From positions 7,489,501 through 7,553,500 of the forward strand of contig CM048850.1 of the NCBI GenBank assembly GCA_026545225.1: a stretch of 64,000 nucleotides of DNA. Reading direction: 5' to 3'. The notes under the pieces are model-generated. The model was not told the DNA's origin. It worked only from the letters and a program-made list of their open reading frames with translations, and ran no database searches. Of this stretch, positions 20,885 through 31,498 are shown piece by piece; position 1 is the first letter of the stretch; the number at the start of each line of letters is the position of its first letter. This stretch comes from Cornus controversa (taxonomy: Eukaryota > Streptophyta > Magnoliopsida > Cornales > Cornaceae). Position numbers and translations under genes: made by a program.

Positions 20885-21044
20885 GTTCTACCTAAAACTT
20901 AAGAATTGCTAATATGTTTGTTGGGAGCCACTGTATAGTTAACATATTGTTTGCTACCAAATTAGACGTGCAATTAGGTGCTCATGGCCAGAGTACAACA
21001 TTCCACCACTAGCGTAGCATGACAAATTTATGTTGTTGCTAAAA
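20885..21044. repeat. Repeat X, left half of the second copy
   Basis: Similar to 7,900-8,040 (CACTGTATAGTTAACATATTG and the AGGTGCTCATGG block). It is interrupted by the Athila-like array at 21,045 and resumes at 39,974. Confidence 0.55.
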
Positions 21045-21049
21045 ATAAG

Positions 21050-22463
21050 TGATAAGTGTTCAATTCTATGCATTTGAACCCTCTTTATTGCATTTATTAG
21101 TTCCATTTTTGCGTTTACCGAGATATGTTTAGGGTATTTTTGTGTTTTTGATGTTTTGCAGGTCTTGTAGTGAAAGGAGCAAGGTTTGAGGCTATTTGCA
21201 GCTGAAGAACAAAAATCAGAAATGCAGCCAAAGGCATCTCGATCAATCGAGATGTTGATCTCGATATATCGATTGATCAAGATCTTATTTTCGATTGATC
21301 GAAATCTCGATCAATTGAGATTTAATCTCGATTGATCGAGATTCTGCAGAAGCCACTTGCCCACTTGCTCACCTGCTCTCCCACTTGCAACAAAATCTCC
21401 CTTTTTGCACGACTTAGGGAGATTGTCTGAGTTGAACAAGACCCTTGGGGACCTTCTTGATACAAGGGATATATATATTGATATATATATATATACGGTG
21501 GGCCCAAGGTTGAAAAAGGAAGCCTTAAAGCACCAAAAAGCCACATATCTCACATATCTCTCAAGACACATCAGAATATCCATGGAGAGACCTTCGGGAG
21601 AGGAAGAGGAGAAGCTGAACCAGACCAAGAAGCTTCACTTTCTTCATTAATGGAAGAGTGCAAGGCAACCATGAGCAACTAACTCTTCTACTAGGGTGTG
21701 GTTGAAGCCCCTAGCCATGTAAACTTGTTCCTTTTTGTAGCACTTGGGGATTTGTAATTAAATGTTGATTATTTAGCCTAGTGATCATGTACACTAATAC
21801 ATTTCTTCTATATATTCATTTGATTTGGAGTTTATTCTTGTCTTAGAGTAGATTTTGTCATTTGAGTGCACAACATTTGCACATTCCACAAGAAGTGCAA
21901 ATGATGGCTAGATAATGGTGTTTAAATGAATGTGTTGTGTTTGTTTGTATAAACCATGCCAAGATAAGGTAGTTTGGATGCATGTAGGTTCACTTAGAGA
22001 GTAGGGTAATTAGGTAGTTAGTTAGGTTGAAGAGCTATGCTTGTTGAAGATGGATTATGATAGGTGGACAAACACATTGATCTTTTGATATGTCATTGAG
22101 GTCACAAGCCTAATGACATTGTTAGGCATTTAACTTATGAATCCCATGCTTGCTACAATTATGAACATGTGAATGGCTAGTGGTGGAAACCAACCCTAGT
22201 TCTCTCTCCCAACTTTAGACTCTTTACTTTTATTATCATTACAATCATGCAATAGTTTTATAAACAAAAATTCAAAACCTTATTTTTAGGATTAAAGTGG
22301 AATTAATCTTTCTTTAAGACAATTACGACTAGTCCTCGTGGGATCGATACCCTCTATATAGAACCCTATCTACAAAGATTCGTGCTCTTGCGAGTGGTTA
22401 AATTATATTTTGATAAAAAGGGCAAAATTAAGCTTACAATATAATCCAAGTTTAGCCACAACA
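21050..22463 (+). repeat. LTR A of the Athila-like array
   Basis: Begins TGATAAGTGTTCAATTC and ends GCCACAACA. Five or six near-palindromic TCGATCAATCGA-type motifs lie at about 21,238-21,345. An (AT)n tract at 21,469-21,495, the most likely TATA region, is directly followed by GGTGGGCCC. Open frames of about 100 codons in both directions around 21,311-21,650 recur in all LTRs but have no protein-like features. Confidence 0.9.
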
Positions 22464-22469
22464 AAATTT

Positions 22470-22487
22470 TGGCGCCATTGCCGGGGA
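22470..22487 (+). promoter_or_regulatory. Primer binding site, Asp-tRNA type (unit 1)
   Basis: TGGCGCCATTGCCGGGGA lies 6 bp after LTR A. This is the type used by Athila and Tat elements (commonly TGGCGCCGTTGCCGGGGA). Confidence 0.85.
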
Positions 22488-22746
22488 CTACGGTTTTAAT
22501 TGTCGCCATTGAAAGATTAAATCTGGTTTAATTCTTAGGCTAGAAATTCTTTCATTCTTTTTGTATATATCTTGTTCTTATCTCTCAAATTTCTTGATTT
22601 TAGGTATACCACATAGCGGGCATCTAAAAGTATTAAATTTGGAACCCTTTGTGAGTATAAAATCTAAAATTAGTGGGTTTGAGTTCATTCATTTTTTTAT
22701 ATTATTGTTTATTTTTCGTATTGAGGTGTTGTTCTACTATTAATGC

Positions 22747-25611
22747 ATGCTAGGTAGACGGTCCTTGTCACTTCCATTGCTTCCGTGTAATATTGAACTT
22801 GAAAGAACACTTAGACAACGTAGAGGAACCTCTAGGGACCCTATCTTGCCTAGGACTGAAAACATGGACCCAAATGAGAGACAACCTCCCGGACTACCTC
22901 CTTTTAATCATGAACAACCACCTCCACCTCCACTTCCTCAAGGAGAGTTGCTTATGGACTTTTACCTTCCGACTACATTTGAAGTACCTTCATGTATTCA
23001 ATTTCTGGATGTAGCGGCAAATCAATTCGAAATAAAGTCCTCTACCATCAATCTTCTTAATAGCTTCCATGGTCTCCCTAATGAGGATCCGTACCGGCAC
23101 TTAGATTACTTCCTTTCTGTGTGTTCCACTATTCGTGTACCACACTTTACGGAGGATGATCTAAAGTTGCGTATGTTTCCATTCTCCCTAAAAAATAAAG
23201 CTAGAAGTTGGTTCAATTCCTTAGAACCTAACTCAATCCATTCTTGGGCGGAGATGCAAATAGAGTTCTTGAAAAAATACTTCCCAATGGGAAAGACAAG
23301 TGATATTCGGCGAGCAATCACCGGATTCACCCAAATTGACCAAGAACAATTTCATGAGACGTGGGAGAGATTAAAGGATCTTCTGAAATCTTGTCCGCAT
23401 CATGCTGTCCCAAAATGGCAGCTAGTGCAAAGTTTTTATGATGGGGTGAGTGAGCAACATAGACAAATGATAGACTCCGCGTGTAGGGGTGGATACCCTT
23501 TGAAAAGCCCCGATGAGGCATGAAAACTTTTTCAAACCCTAAGCAACAATTCAGCTCAACGCTCCTCCACTAGGAAAGGGAAGGACACCCAACCTTGTAG
23601 AGGAGTGCATGAAATTTCACGGGTAGATGAGGTTGCCATGCAAGTAGAAGCCTTATCCCGAAAAATGGACCTAATCATGAAAAATGGGCTGCCTACTCCA
23701 AGCCAATCTGTCCAAAATCAGTTTGGGTGTTCGTTTTGCTATAGCACTTCGCACTTTGTGCGAGATTGTCCTATTGCTGGGCAATCTCCCGATTATGCTC
23801 AAGAGCAAGCGAATGCCTTGTACTCTAAACAAATGAATGATCCATATTCAAATACGTACAATCCTAGTTATAAGAATCATCAGGCTTTTTCATGGAAACC
23901 TCAAGAATCAAGTCCCTCTTTTCAAGGGCAAGCTTCTTTCAATTCCCATTCTCAACAGCCTCAATATAGGCCAAATCCTCAACCTTACCATCAAAGATCC
24001 AATTACCAACAACCACCACCTCCTCCGAGAAGCCAAGGCTTTGAAGAAAGAGTGATAAGCAATCTAGAGGCTAATACCCGCTTATTGCAAACTCACTCTC
24101 AATCAATCTCTAAGCTTGAAGCTAATGCTCAATATATGGCTAGGTTAGAAGCTCAAATCGGGCAACTAGCCAATGCCCTAAATAGAAGGGAGGAAGGTAA
24201 GTTGCCTAGTCAACCGGTGGCGAATCCTAAGGGTGTTCATATGATTGAAGATCCATCATCTTCATCTTGTAATGCTCCTCCGGAGCAAGTTCAATCAATC
24301 ACCACCTTAAGGAGTGGTAAAATCATCAATTCCAAAGTAGGGGAGGAAGAGAGAAAGGAATTCCAAGAAAAACAAAAAAATCCAAAAGAATCCCAATTAA
24401 ATCCAAAATTGTTTCCCTTAAATCCAAAGGTGCATAACATCCCTTTAAATCCAAAAGGAAAGGCAAGTGAAGTTGTATTGTCATTAATTCCAAATCTTGA
24501 TACTTCTTTTGAACCTCCGGTTCCTTTTCCTCAAAGATTGAAGGAACCTTCTCATTTTGGGAAGCAAGGAGAGAAAATCCAAGATATGATGGAGATTTTC
24601 AAACAAGTAAAAATCAATCTCCCTCTCCTTGATGCTATTCGACAAATTCCCTCCTATGCTAAATTCTTGAAGGACTTGTGCACTCAAAAGTGCAAATCTA
24701 GGAATAATGCTCCTAAGAAAGTCCTCTTAACTGAGCACATAAGCTCCATTTTCCAACACCAAGCCCCTCCTAAATTCAAAGATCCGGGTGCTCCGACCAT
24801 TTCGTGCACCATCGGAAATCAATCTTTTGAAAAGGCACTTCTTGATTTAGGGGCTAGTGTCAATTTGCTTCCGTTCTCAGTTTACCAACAACTAGGTTTG
24901 GGAGAACTCAAGCATACCACGGTTGTGTTACAACTTGCTGACCGCTCGGTGAAGCAACCACGTGGCATAATTGAGGATGTAATCATTCAAGTGAACAAAT
25001 TCTACTTTCTGATGGACTTCATAGTCCTTGACACCGAACCGGTCCAAAATCTGAATCGACATATTCCTATCATTCTAGATCGTCCATTTTTGGCCACGGC
25101 AAACGCTTGCGTTAATTGCCATACCGGAGTGATGGACATCTCTTTCGGGAATATGAAAGTCCGCTTGAACATCTTCAATGCTTCCCACCACACATCCGAA
25201 GACGAAAGTGAGTGCTTTTGTGTTGATGTAGTGGAAGACCTTGTTCAAGAAGCACTTCCTTCTATTCTTTCCAAGGATCCTTTAGAGGCATGCCTAAATC
25301 ACTTCAACTGTGACAATTTTGACATTGAGCAATCCACATGTGAAGTCAACTCAATGCTCGATGTCAATACTGTCATGGATGTGCCTAAATGGAGAGTTCC
25401 TAGAGACCCCTTTCCTCCGTTGATTAATTCCGTCGCTCCCCACGGAGCGGTGGAATTGAAGGACTTGAAAGATGGCTCGTTGTTCAAAGTAAACGGGCAG
25501 CGCTTAAAAGTATGCGTGGATGACCAAGTTACCACCGAATACGTGGATGTCGTCACTTTGACGGATCCCGTATATTTTGACTCGTTAGCCAATCCGGACG
25601 TCGTGCCATAG
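22747..25611 (+). pseudogene. Gag-protease ORF of unit 1, broken by one stop
   Basis: This is the 5' twin of the intact ORF at 31,499-34,363 and has the same length and domains. It is interrupted by a TGA at 23,521-23,523 where the other copy has TGG, just after the gag core, and the frame remains open beyond it to 25,611. One other visible coding change nearby is CRGG instead of CGGG. A single G-to-A change therefore separates it from an intact frame. Domain content is given for unit 2. Confidence 0.9.
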
Positions 25612-25754
25612 ACGTGTAAGGTGGCGTAGCCATGGTAGCTATCATGCTTCCATGATGTCCCTTTTTAAATCCAAAGTAGGTTTAGTATCTAAGCAATTTA
25701 GTATCTAAGTCCCAAAAGTCCAAGTCCCTGAAGCATAACTTAAGCTGGCTATTT

Positions 25755-26060
25755 TTGAGCATCTCGATCAATCGAAACCAAGATCTCGATCAATCGAGAA
25801 TTCGATTAATCGAGATTTCAGTCTCGATTGATTGAAAAATTGTAGAGAGTTTCCAAATCTAAAGTCCCGAGAGGTAGTATTCTTCGATAGCACTTCGATA
25901 GGTCCTCGATCGATCGAAATCTCGATTGATTGAAGGTGATTTTGATTGATCGAAGGAAGAATTTTGATTGATCGAAGGAAGAATCTCGATTGATCGAAGG
26001 TGATTTTGATTAATCGAAATCTCGATTGATCGAGATGCACATCTCGATCAATCGAGATGC
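25755..26060 (+). repeat. Array of about 12 TCGATCAATCGA-type near-palindromes (unit 1)
   Basis: Twelve variants of YCGATYRATYGA occur in about 300 bp, in both orientations, some spaced regularly by GGTGAT or GGAAGAA. The last pair forms ATCTCGATTGATCGAGATGCAC followed by its mirror image. The same motif occurs in the three LTRs. It lies directly upstream of the putative internal promoter of ORF2. Confidence 0.9.
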
Positions 26061-26087
26061 ACGCGATGCCTGCACGTGAGCCGAACT

Positions 26088-26732
26088 AGTATTTAAACTG
26101 TAGGGCTTCCCTCTCATTTCCACATTTCTTCCTCAAATTGTCCGACTTCCTTCTCTTATCCGAGCAATCAAGAGATTCTCCAAGCACCATCCCGCACTTG
26201 ATCTTCCATTCTTGATCATCCACCGCTGTTCGACTTAGTCCGAGATCGCCGCGAGCACACTCACGCCCTTCTCTTCGCGACTGCGAGTAGGTCTTCTTCT
26301 GTTTGTGCCGGGCATCATCTTCACCTTGAGGTAAGTGATGCATGGCTACATTTTTGCATACTTTCTCGCTATTTTTGATAGTTTTACTACGTAATAAACA
26401 TAGACAGTTGATGTTGGGTTGGATAGGTGCGATTGCGATATTCGTAATGGGAGTTTGCGGATTTCCGGGGGGTAGGAATTCATCTATGGGGGAAATATTG
26501 CATTCTCTTTGTTTCAAATACTAAATGTACGGTTTTCAACCGCGGCACCTTTGTTTCGGTTGCATCCGCCTACACTGCCTCTTTGAGAGCAACTTTTTGA
26601 ATTCTTGTCAGCATCATGGACTAGGACCTCATTTCATTTTTCTTCTTTTAGTTTATTCTTAGTTTAGAATTTCTCTCATTTTATCTTGTATTTACCTAAT
26701 TCTTGGAATAAAGTGCAGACTGCTCTGAGATC
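26088..26732 (+). promoter_or_regulatory. Possible internal promoter, leader and intron of ORF2 (unit 1)
   Basis: A TATTTAAAC box at about 26,090 is followed by pyrimidine-rich leader-like sequence. A strong donor GAG/GTAAGTGA sits at 26,331 and an acceptor TAAAGTGCAG ends at 26,718, 14 bp before the ATG of ORF2. The region between has no long sense ORF and is rich in T, as introns are. Athila-type elements are known to express their 3' ORF from separate or spliced transcripts. The promoter itself is my inference. Confidence 0.4.
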
Positions 26733-27956
26733 ATGGCGAGGGTGAAGAATGCCCCCGGTTCTGTTCGAGACGTGCCCGGGCGAGCTTTCCGGTCTCGGAA
26801 GTTTCACTCAGAGCAGATTTTTGATTTGACAGAGTTCGAGACGTGTCCCGACAGTGCGTGGGCTGTCGCCGAGCTCAGGAGGCGTCACCTCGATCGACTA
26901 TGTGTGCCTCCCACTGACGTGGCACACGAGCGCTTAGTGCAGGTCTTCTACGAGCGCATGACTTACTCCTGCACAGCGCCGGACACATTAGAGACGGTCA
27001 TTGGCACCACGACGATTACGATTACGCCGAGCTGGATTGCGCAGATGCTCAGCGTCCCTCACTAGCAGCCGCCAGATATGGTTGACCAGGACAGTCGACC
27101 GCTCTACAGGGCCGCCCTTCCAGTAGACTCGACACTGTTCTCCATCGTGATGGACATGTGTGGCGGGGCGTTTACCACGCCCAGTCACAATTGCACGTCC
27201 AAATCGATGTGCCCGAGCAGACTGTGGTTCCTGGACACCGTTCTCATCAAGAACGCATGTCCCCTGCAGCATGTGGCAGAGCGCAGGGGCGACCTCCTCC
27301 ATTGCCTCTACGCTTTCCACACGGGCACGTGGTTTTCTGTCCCGTCGCTGGTATGGGGGTAGATGTTCAAGGTCTGGGACGGTCTCGTCAACAAGAGGAT
27401 GAGGCGATCAACGAGCTGGCGGCTTCCCTTTCTCTTCCTGGTCGCCGCTTTTCTTAGTCATGCCAGTATACCAGTCAGTGGTACTGACATTCAGTTGGCA
27501 CCACCCACCCGCTTCACATCTACTCAGTGGGAGCGGGTGAGGCGACACTTAGAGCGTTAGGACCACCAGGGCGATCCACTAGCCGATGTAGATATGGATG
27601 CCCCGGTGGAGATGGAGGAGGGAGAGCCTGTAGGGGATGGGTCCGATGATGAGGAGATGGAGGAGGAGGAGATGGATATTGCTGCAGAGCGGCATGACAT
27701 CCTGGCGACTGGCTATTCCTGCCTCGCAGCTGATGTTGAGCGGCTCCAGCAGGGTTTTGAGGAGCACGTACAGGTGACGCAGAATCAGCTGGAGGGCATT
27801 CGATCGGACATTTCTTCTCTGGCACAGGGTCAGAGAGCAATTCTAGACGAGTTCCGAGCCTTCCGGCAGGACCTGCAGTTCCTATTTGCAGGTCGAGCTT
27901 CCACCTCCACTTCTACTCCCACCGAGCCACCACCACCACCACCCCCCCTCGAGTAG
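26733..27956 (+). pseudogene. ORF2 of unit 1 (Athila-type second ORF), three stops
   Basis: A single frame of 408 codons starts MARVKNAPGSVRDVPGRAF and ends PPPPPPPLE before TAG. It is broken by TAG codons at 27,063, 27,360 and 27,558. The N-terminal two thirds (FHSEQIFDLTEFE..., LVQVFYERMTYS..., then WFLDTVLIKNACPLQHVAERRGD) resembles the ORF2 of Athila-like elements, often annotated as putative plant transposon protein. Then come an acidic block (SDDEEMEEEEMD), a likely coiled coil (about residues 310-385) and a Ser/Thr- and Pro-rich tail. No transmembrane segment is evident, so calling it an envelope would not be justified. Its GC content is clearly higher than that of its surroundings. 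Confidence 0.7.
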
Positions 27957-29790
27957 CTGCTTTTATTTGTCCTTTATGCTTTACTTTCTGTATTCTTCTT
28001 TCTTTATGTTTGATAGGCCATGTTGGCCATGTTTTCTTTCATTTTTAGTTTTTATGAGTATTCCAGATGCCTGTACACTTTGTACAAAACTTATTTTCAT
28101 ATTTATGGAATACATTTATTTTTTCTGTTATACCATGTGTTATCTTTCCTGTCTTTATTTTTGCTCTCTGTCATTATATCTGTTCTCTATACTTTGACTA
28201 TGTATGTAGTACCACTTGCCTAATTGTTATATGCGATTCAGTTGATGATTTCCGTTTATTACCGCCTGGTTTTAATTCCCAATACTGTTGAGATTGCTTC
28301 AACGCAGTATGGCGGTAATAAAGAAAGGCAGCCCCTTTGCATGCTATACGTTAGCGTGTCTGGATAGTCAATATCTTATCGCATAGACCTCTTAGACAAT
28401 TGGGAAACACCAGTTCAGACCCTTAGATATGCAGTGATCTTGACATTGTCCATTTGTGCATAATTATTTTATTATGCTCTTTTAATATACTTTTTGTTCC
28501 TTTTAATGCTCGTGGTATCCAGTTGGTGTTCTATGCAGGTTTTTCTTATTTGCAGGATGACCGTTACTGTAGAATACCATTTTTGTCGTATTCTGCAATC
28601 CCGGTAACTTCTTTCTTTATTCTTCTTGTCCAAACATTGAGGACAATGTTCCATATAAGTTTGGGGGTGCGGTATGCTATACCACTTGCATATGCATGCA
28701 ATGTTCAGTCGTAATATTGAGTGTCATTGTAGAAAATTTTTTTTTCTTTCTTTTTCTTTTTCTTTTCTTGATATTTTTGCATGCTTGCTATGATGTCTTG
28801 CTTTTTAAAGGAAGTTCATTCGAATAAATGTCCGAGGTAAATGCAGCAGGTAGTTAAGAACTTTAACATTGTAAATACCCGCACTTTTTGCGAGCTATAT
28901 AAGAAGCTAGAACGGTCTACATTTTTGTCCAAATTTGAACACGTACAGTTCTTGCCCTAAATTTGTCCTTAACCGCATAAATTCGCACACATGCATTTTA
29001 AACTGTGGGGTATAAGTCTGAGGGAGAATTTTGTAAATTTCTATTTTTATCTGAACAACTTAAAGAATAAGTTCTTCCGGTTGTTGTAAAAAAAAAAAAA
29101 AGAGAGAAAAAGAGAAAAATTTGCAATAAGCCTTCTCAGTCAATAAACCGAATTTCTATGCCTCAAAGCAGGGAATATTCGCGTATAAGTGTGCAAGGTT
29201 GAGCAATAATAAGCGGGTGGCTTGCTTAAGCTCATCGCCTTGTAAGCTCGGTTATTAAGTCCGAGGGGTGCTTCTTCACCTAATGCCCTAAAGCCAATTG
29301 GTTTGGGAGTCATTGGTCCAATGCCGCTACATGGGCTTGCAAGAAAGCAAAAAGAGCTAAGAATTGCACGGTCATCCACACATGAGCAATCATGAATGTT
29401 TTGTGATAATGAACAGCTGTGTCGAGCGTTTTCAATGAGTTTTTCTCCTAAAATTAGATTTATTCTTTTTCTTCTCCAAATATGACAAAAGCCACGCGTT
29501 AGAATGCATGTTCACTTTTCAAAGAGGATTTTGGGGTCGGAATTGGTATGTTTGTTCGGGCTGGCCATCATGTGGGGACCGTCGTTTATTTGTAGCCTGT
29601 GAAAGTCCATTTTTGCTAATGACCACATAGTTCTGTAATACTTATTGCATTTGCCAAATGTGAAATGAACGGATGATCGCCCTTTATCTAGTTGATGACT
29701 GAGCATGATTAAACTTTTGTATAGGATAGTTAATTTTATTTTTGTAATATTGCATTGCTAAGAGACTAGCAATATGTAAGTTTGGGGGTA
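27957..29790 (+). other. 3' non-coding region of unit 1 with two polypurine-like tracts
   Basis: There is no credible coding sequence here, so the RT, RNase H and integrase genes are absent from this position too. An ACATTGAGGACAATGTT block followed by AAGTTTGGGGGTGCGG (28,657-28,672) is a known landmark of the 3' region of Athila-type elements. A second tract, AAGTTTGGGGGTA (29,778-29,790), immediately precedes LTR B and is the expected polypurine tract. A small A-rich tract lies near 29,088-29,102. Confidence 0.65.
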
Positions 29791-31215
29791 TGATAAGTGT
29801 TCAATTCTATGCATTTGAACCCTCTTTATTGCATTTGTTAGTTCCATTTTTGCGTTTACCGAGATATGTTTACGGTATTTTTGTGTTTTTGATGTTTTGC
29901 AGGTCTTGTAGTGAAAGGAGCAAGGTTTGAGGCTATTTGCAGCTGAAGAACAAAAATTAGAAATGCAGCCAAAGGCATCTCGATCAATCGAGATCAACAT
30001 CTCGATCAATCGAGATATCGATTGATCGAGATCTTATTTTCGATTGATCGAAATCTCGATCAATCAAGATTTAATCTCGATTGATCGAGATTCTGCAGAA
30101 GCCACTTGCCCACTTGCTCACCTGCTCTCCCACTTGCAACAAAATCTCCCTTTTTGCACGACTTAGGGAGATTGTCTGAGTTGAGCAAGACCCTTGGGGA
30201 CCTTCTTGATACAAGGGATATATATATTGATATATATATATATATACGGTGGGCCCCAAGGTTGAAAAAGGAAGCCTTAAAGCACCAAAAAGCCATATAT
30301 CTCACATATCTCTCAAGACACATCAGAATATCCAAGGAGAGACCTTCGGGAGCAGAAGAGGAGAAGTTGAACCAGACCAAGAAGCTTCACTTTCTTTATC
30401 AATGGAAGAGTGCAAGGCAACCATGAGCAACTAACTCTTCTACTAGGGTGTGGTTGAAGCCCCTAGCCATGTAAACTTGTTCCTTTTTGTAGCACTTGGG
30501 GATTTGTAATTAAATGTTGATTATTTAGCCTAGTGATCATGTACACTAATACATTTCTTCTATATATTCATTTGATTTGGAGTTTATTCTTGTCTTAGAG
30601 TAGATTTTGTCATTTGAGTGCACAACATTTGCACATTCCACAAGAAGTGCAAATGATGGCTAGATAATGGTGTTTAAATGAATGTGTTGTGTTTGTTTGT
30701 ATAAACCATGCCAAGATAAGGTAGTTTGGATGCATGTAGGTTCACTTAGAGAGTAGGGTAATTAGGTAGTTAGTTAGGTTGAAGAGCTATGCTTGTTGAA
30801 GATGGATTATGATAGGTGGACAAACACATTGATCTTTTGATATGTCATTGAGGTCACAAGCCTAATGACATTGTTAGGCATTTAATTTATGAATCCCATG
30901 CTTGCTACAATTATGAACATGTGAATGGCTAGTGGTGGAAACCAACCCTAGTTCTCTCTCCCAACTTTAGACTCTTTACTTTTATTGTCATTACAATCAT
31001 GCAATAGTTTTATAAACAAAAATTCAAAACCTTATTTTTAGGATTAAAGTGGAATTAATCTTTCTTTAAGACAATTACGACTAGTCCTCGTGGGATCGAT
31101 ACCCTCTATATAGAACCCTATCTACAAAGATTCGTGCTCTTGCGAGTGGTTAAATTATATTTTGATAAAAAGGGCAAAATTAAGCTTACAATATAATCCA
31201 AGTTTAGCCACATCA
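29791..31215 (+). repeat. LTR B, middle LTR of the Athila-like array
   Basis: Starts TGATAAGTGTTC right after the polypurine tract of unit 1 and ends CCACATCA before the primer binding site of unit 2, so it serves both units. It has six TCGATCAATCGA-type motifs at about 29,978-30,090. By eye it is closer to LTR C than to LTR A in the first 200 bp. Confidence 0.9.
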
Positions 31216-31221
31216 AAATTT

Positions 31222-31239
31222 TGGCACCATTGCCGGGGA
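31222..31239 (+). promoter_or_regulatory. Primer binding site, Asp-tRNA type (unit 2)
   Basis: TGGCACCATTGCCGGGGA, one base different from the unit 1 site (G to A at the CpG). Confidence 0.8.
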
Positions 31240-31498
31240 CTACGGTTTTAATTGTCGCCATTGAAAGATTAAATCTGGTTTAATTCTTAGGCTAGAAATT
31301 CTTTCATTCTTTTTGTATATATCTTGTTCTTATCTCTCAAATTTCTTGATTTTAGGTATACCACATAGCGGGCATCTAAAAGTATTAAATTTGGAACCCT
31401 TTGTGAGTATAAAATCTAAAATTAGTGGGTTTGAGTTCATTCATTTTTTTATATTATTGTTTATTTTTCGTATTGAGGTGTTGTTCTACTATTAATGC

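Noticed and set aside
21311-21650. ORFs of about 100 codons in both strands of the Athila-like LTRs (also near 30,060-30,426 and 38,809-39,187)
   Set aside because: They recur only because the LTR is repeated, read through the AT microsatellite, change length with it, and have no protein-like features.
25755-26060. CRISPR-like array of short repeats
   Set aside because: Motifs vary, occur in both orientations, have no uniform spacers, and sit in a plant retroelement with no cas genes.
26086-26517. 143-codon minus-strand ORF (and twin at 34,838-35,269) as a gene
   Set aside because: Overlaps the proposed leader and intron of ORF2, shows no domain, and exists twice only because of the tandem duplication.
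26733-27956. Calling ORF2 a viral envelope
   Set aside because: No signal peptide, transmembrane helix or fusion-peptide-like segment is evident; similarity is to the generic second ORF of Athila-like elements.
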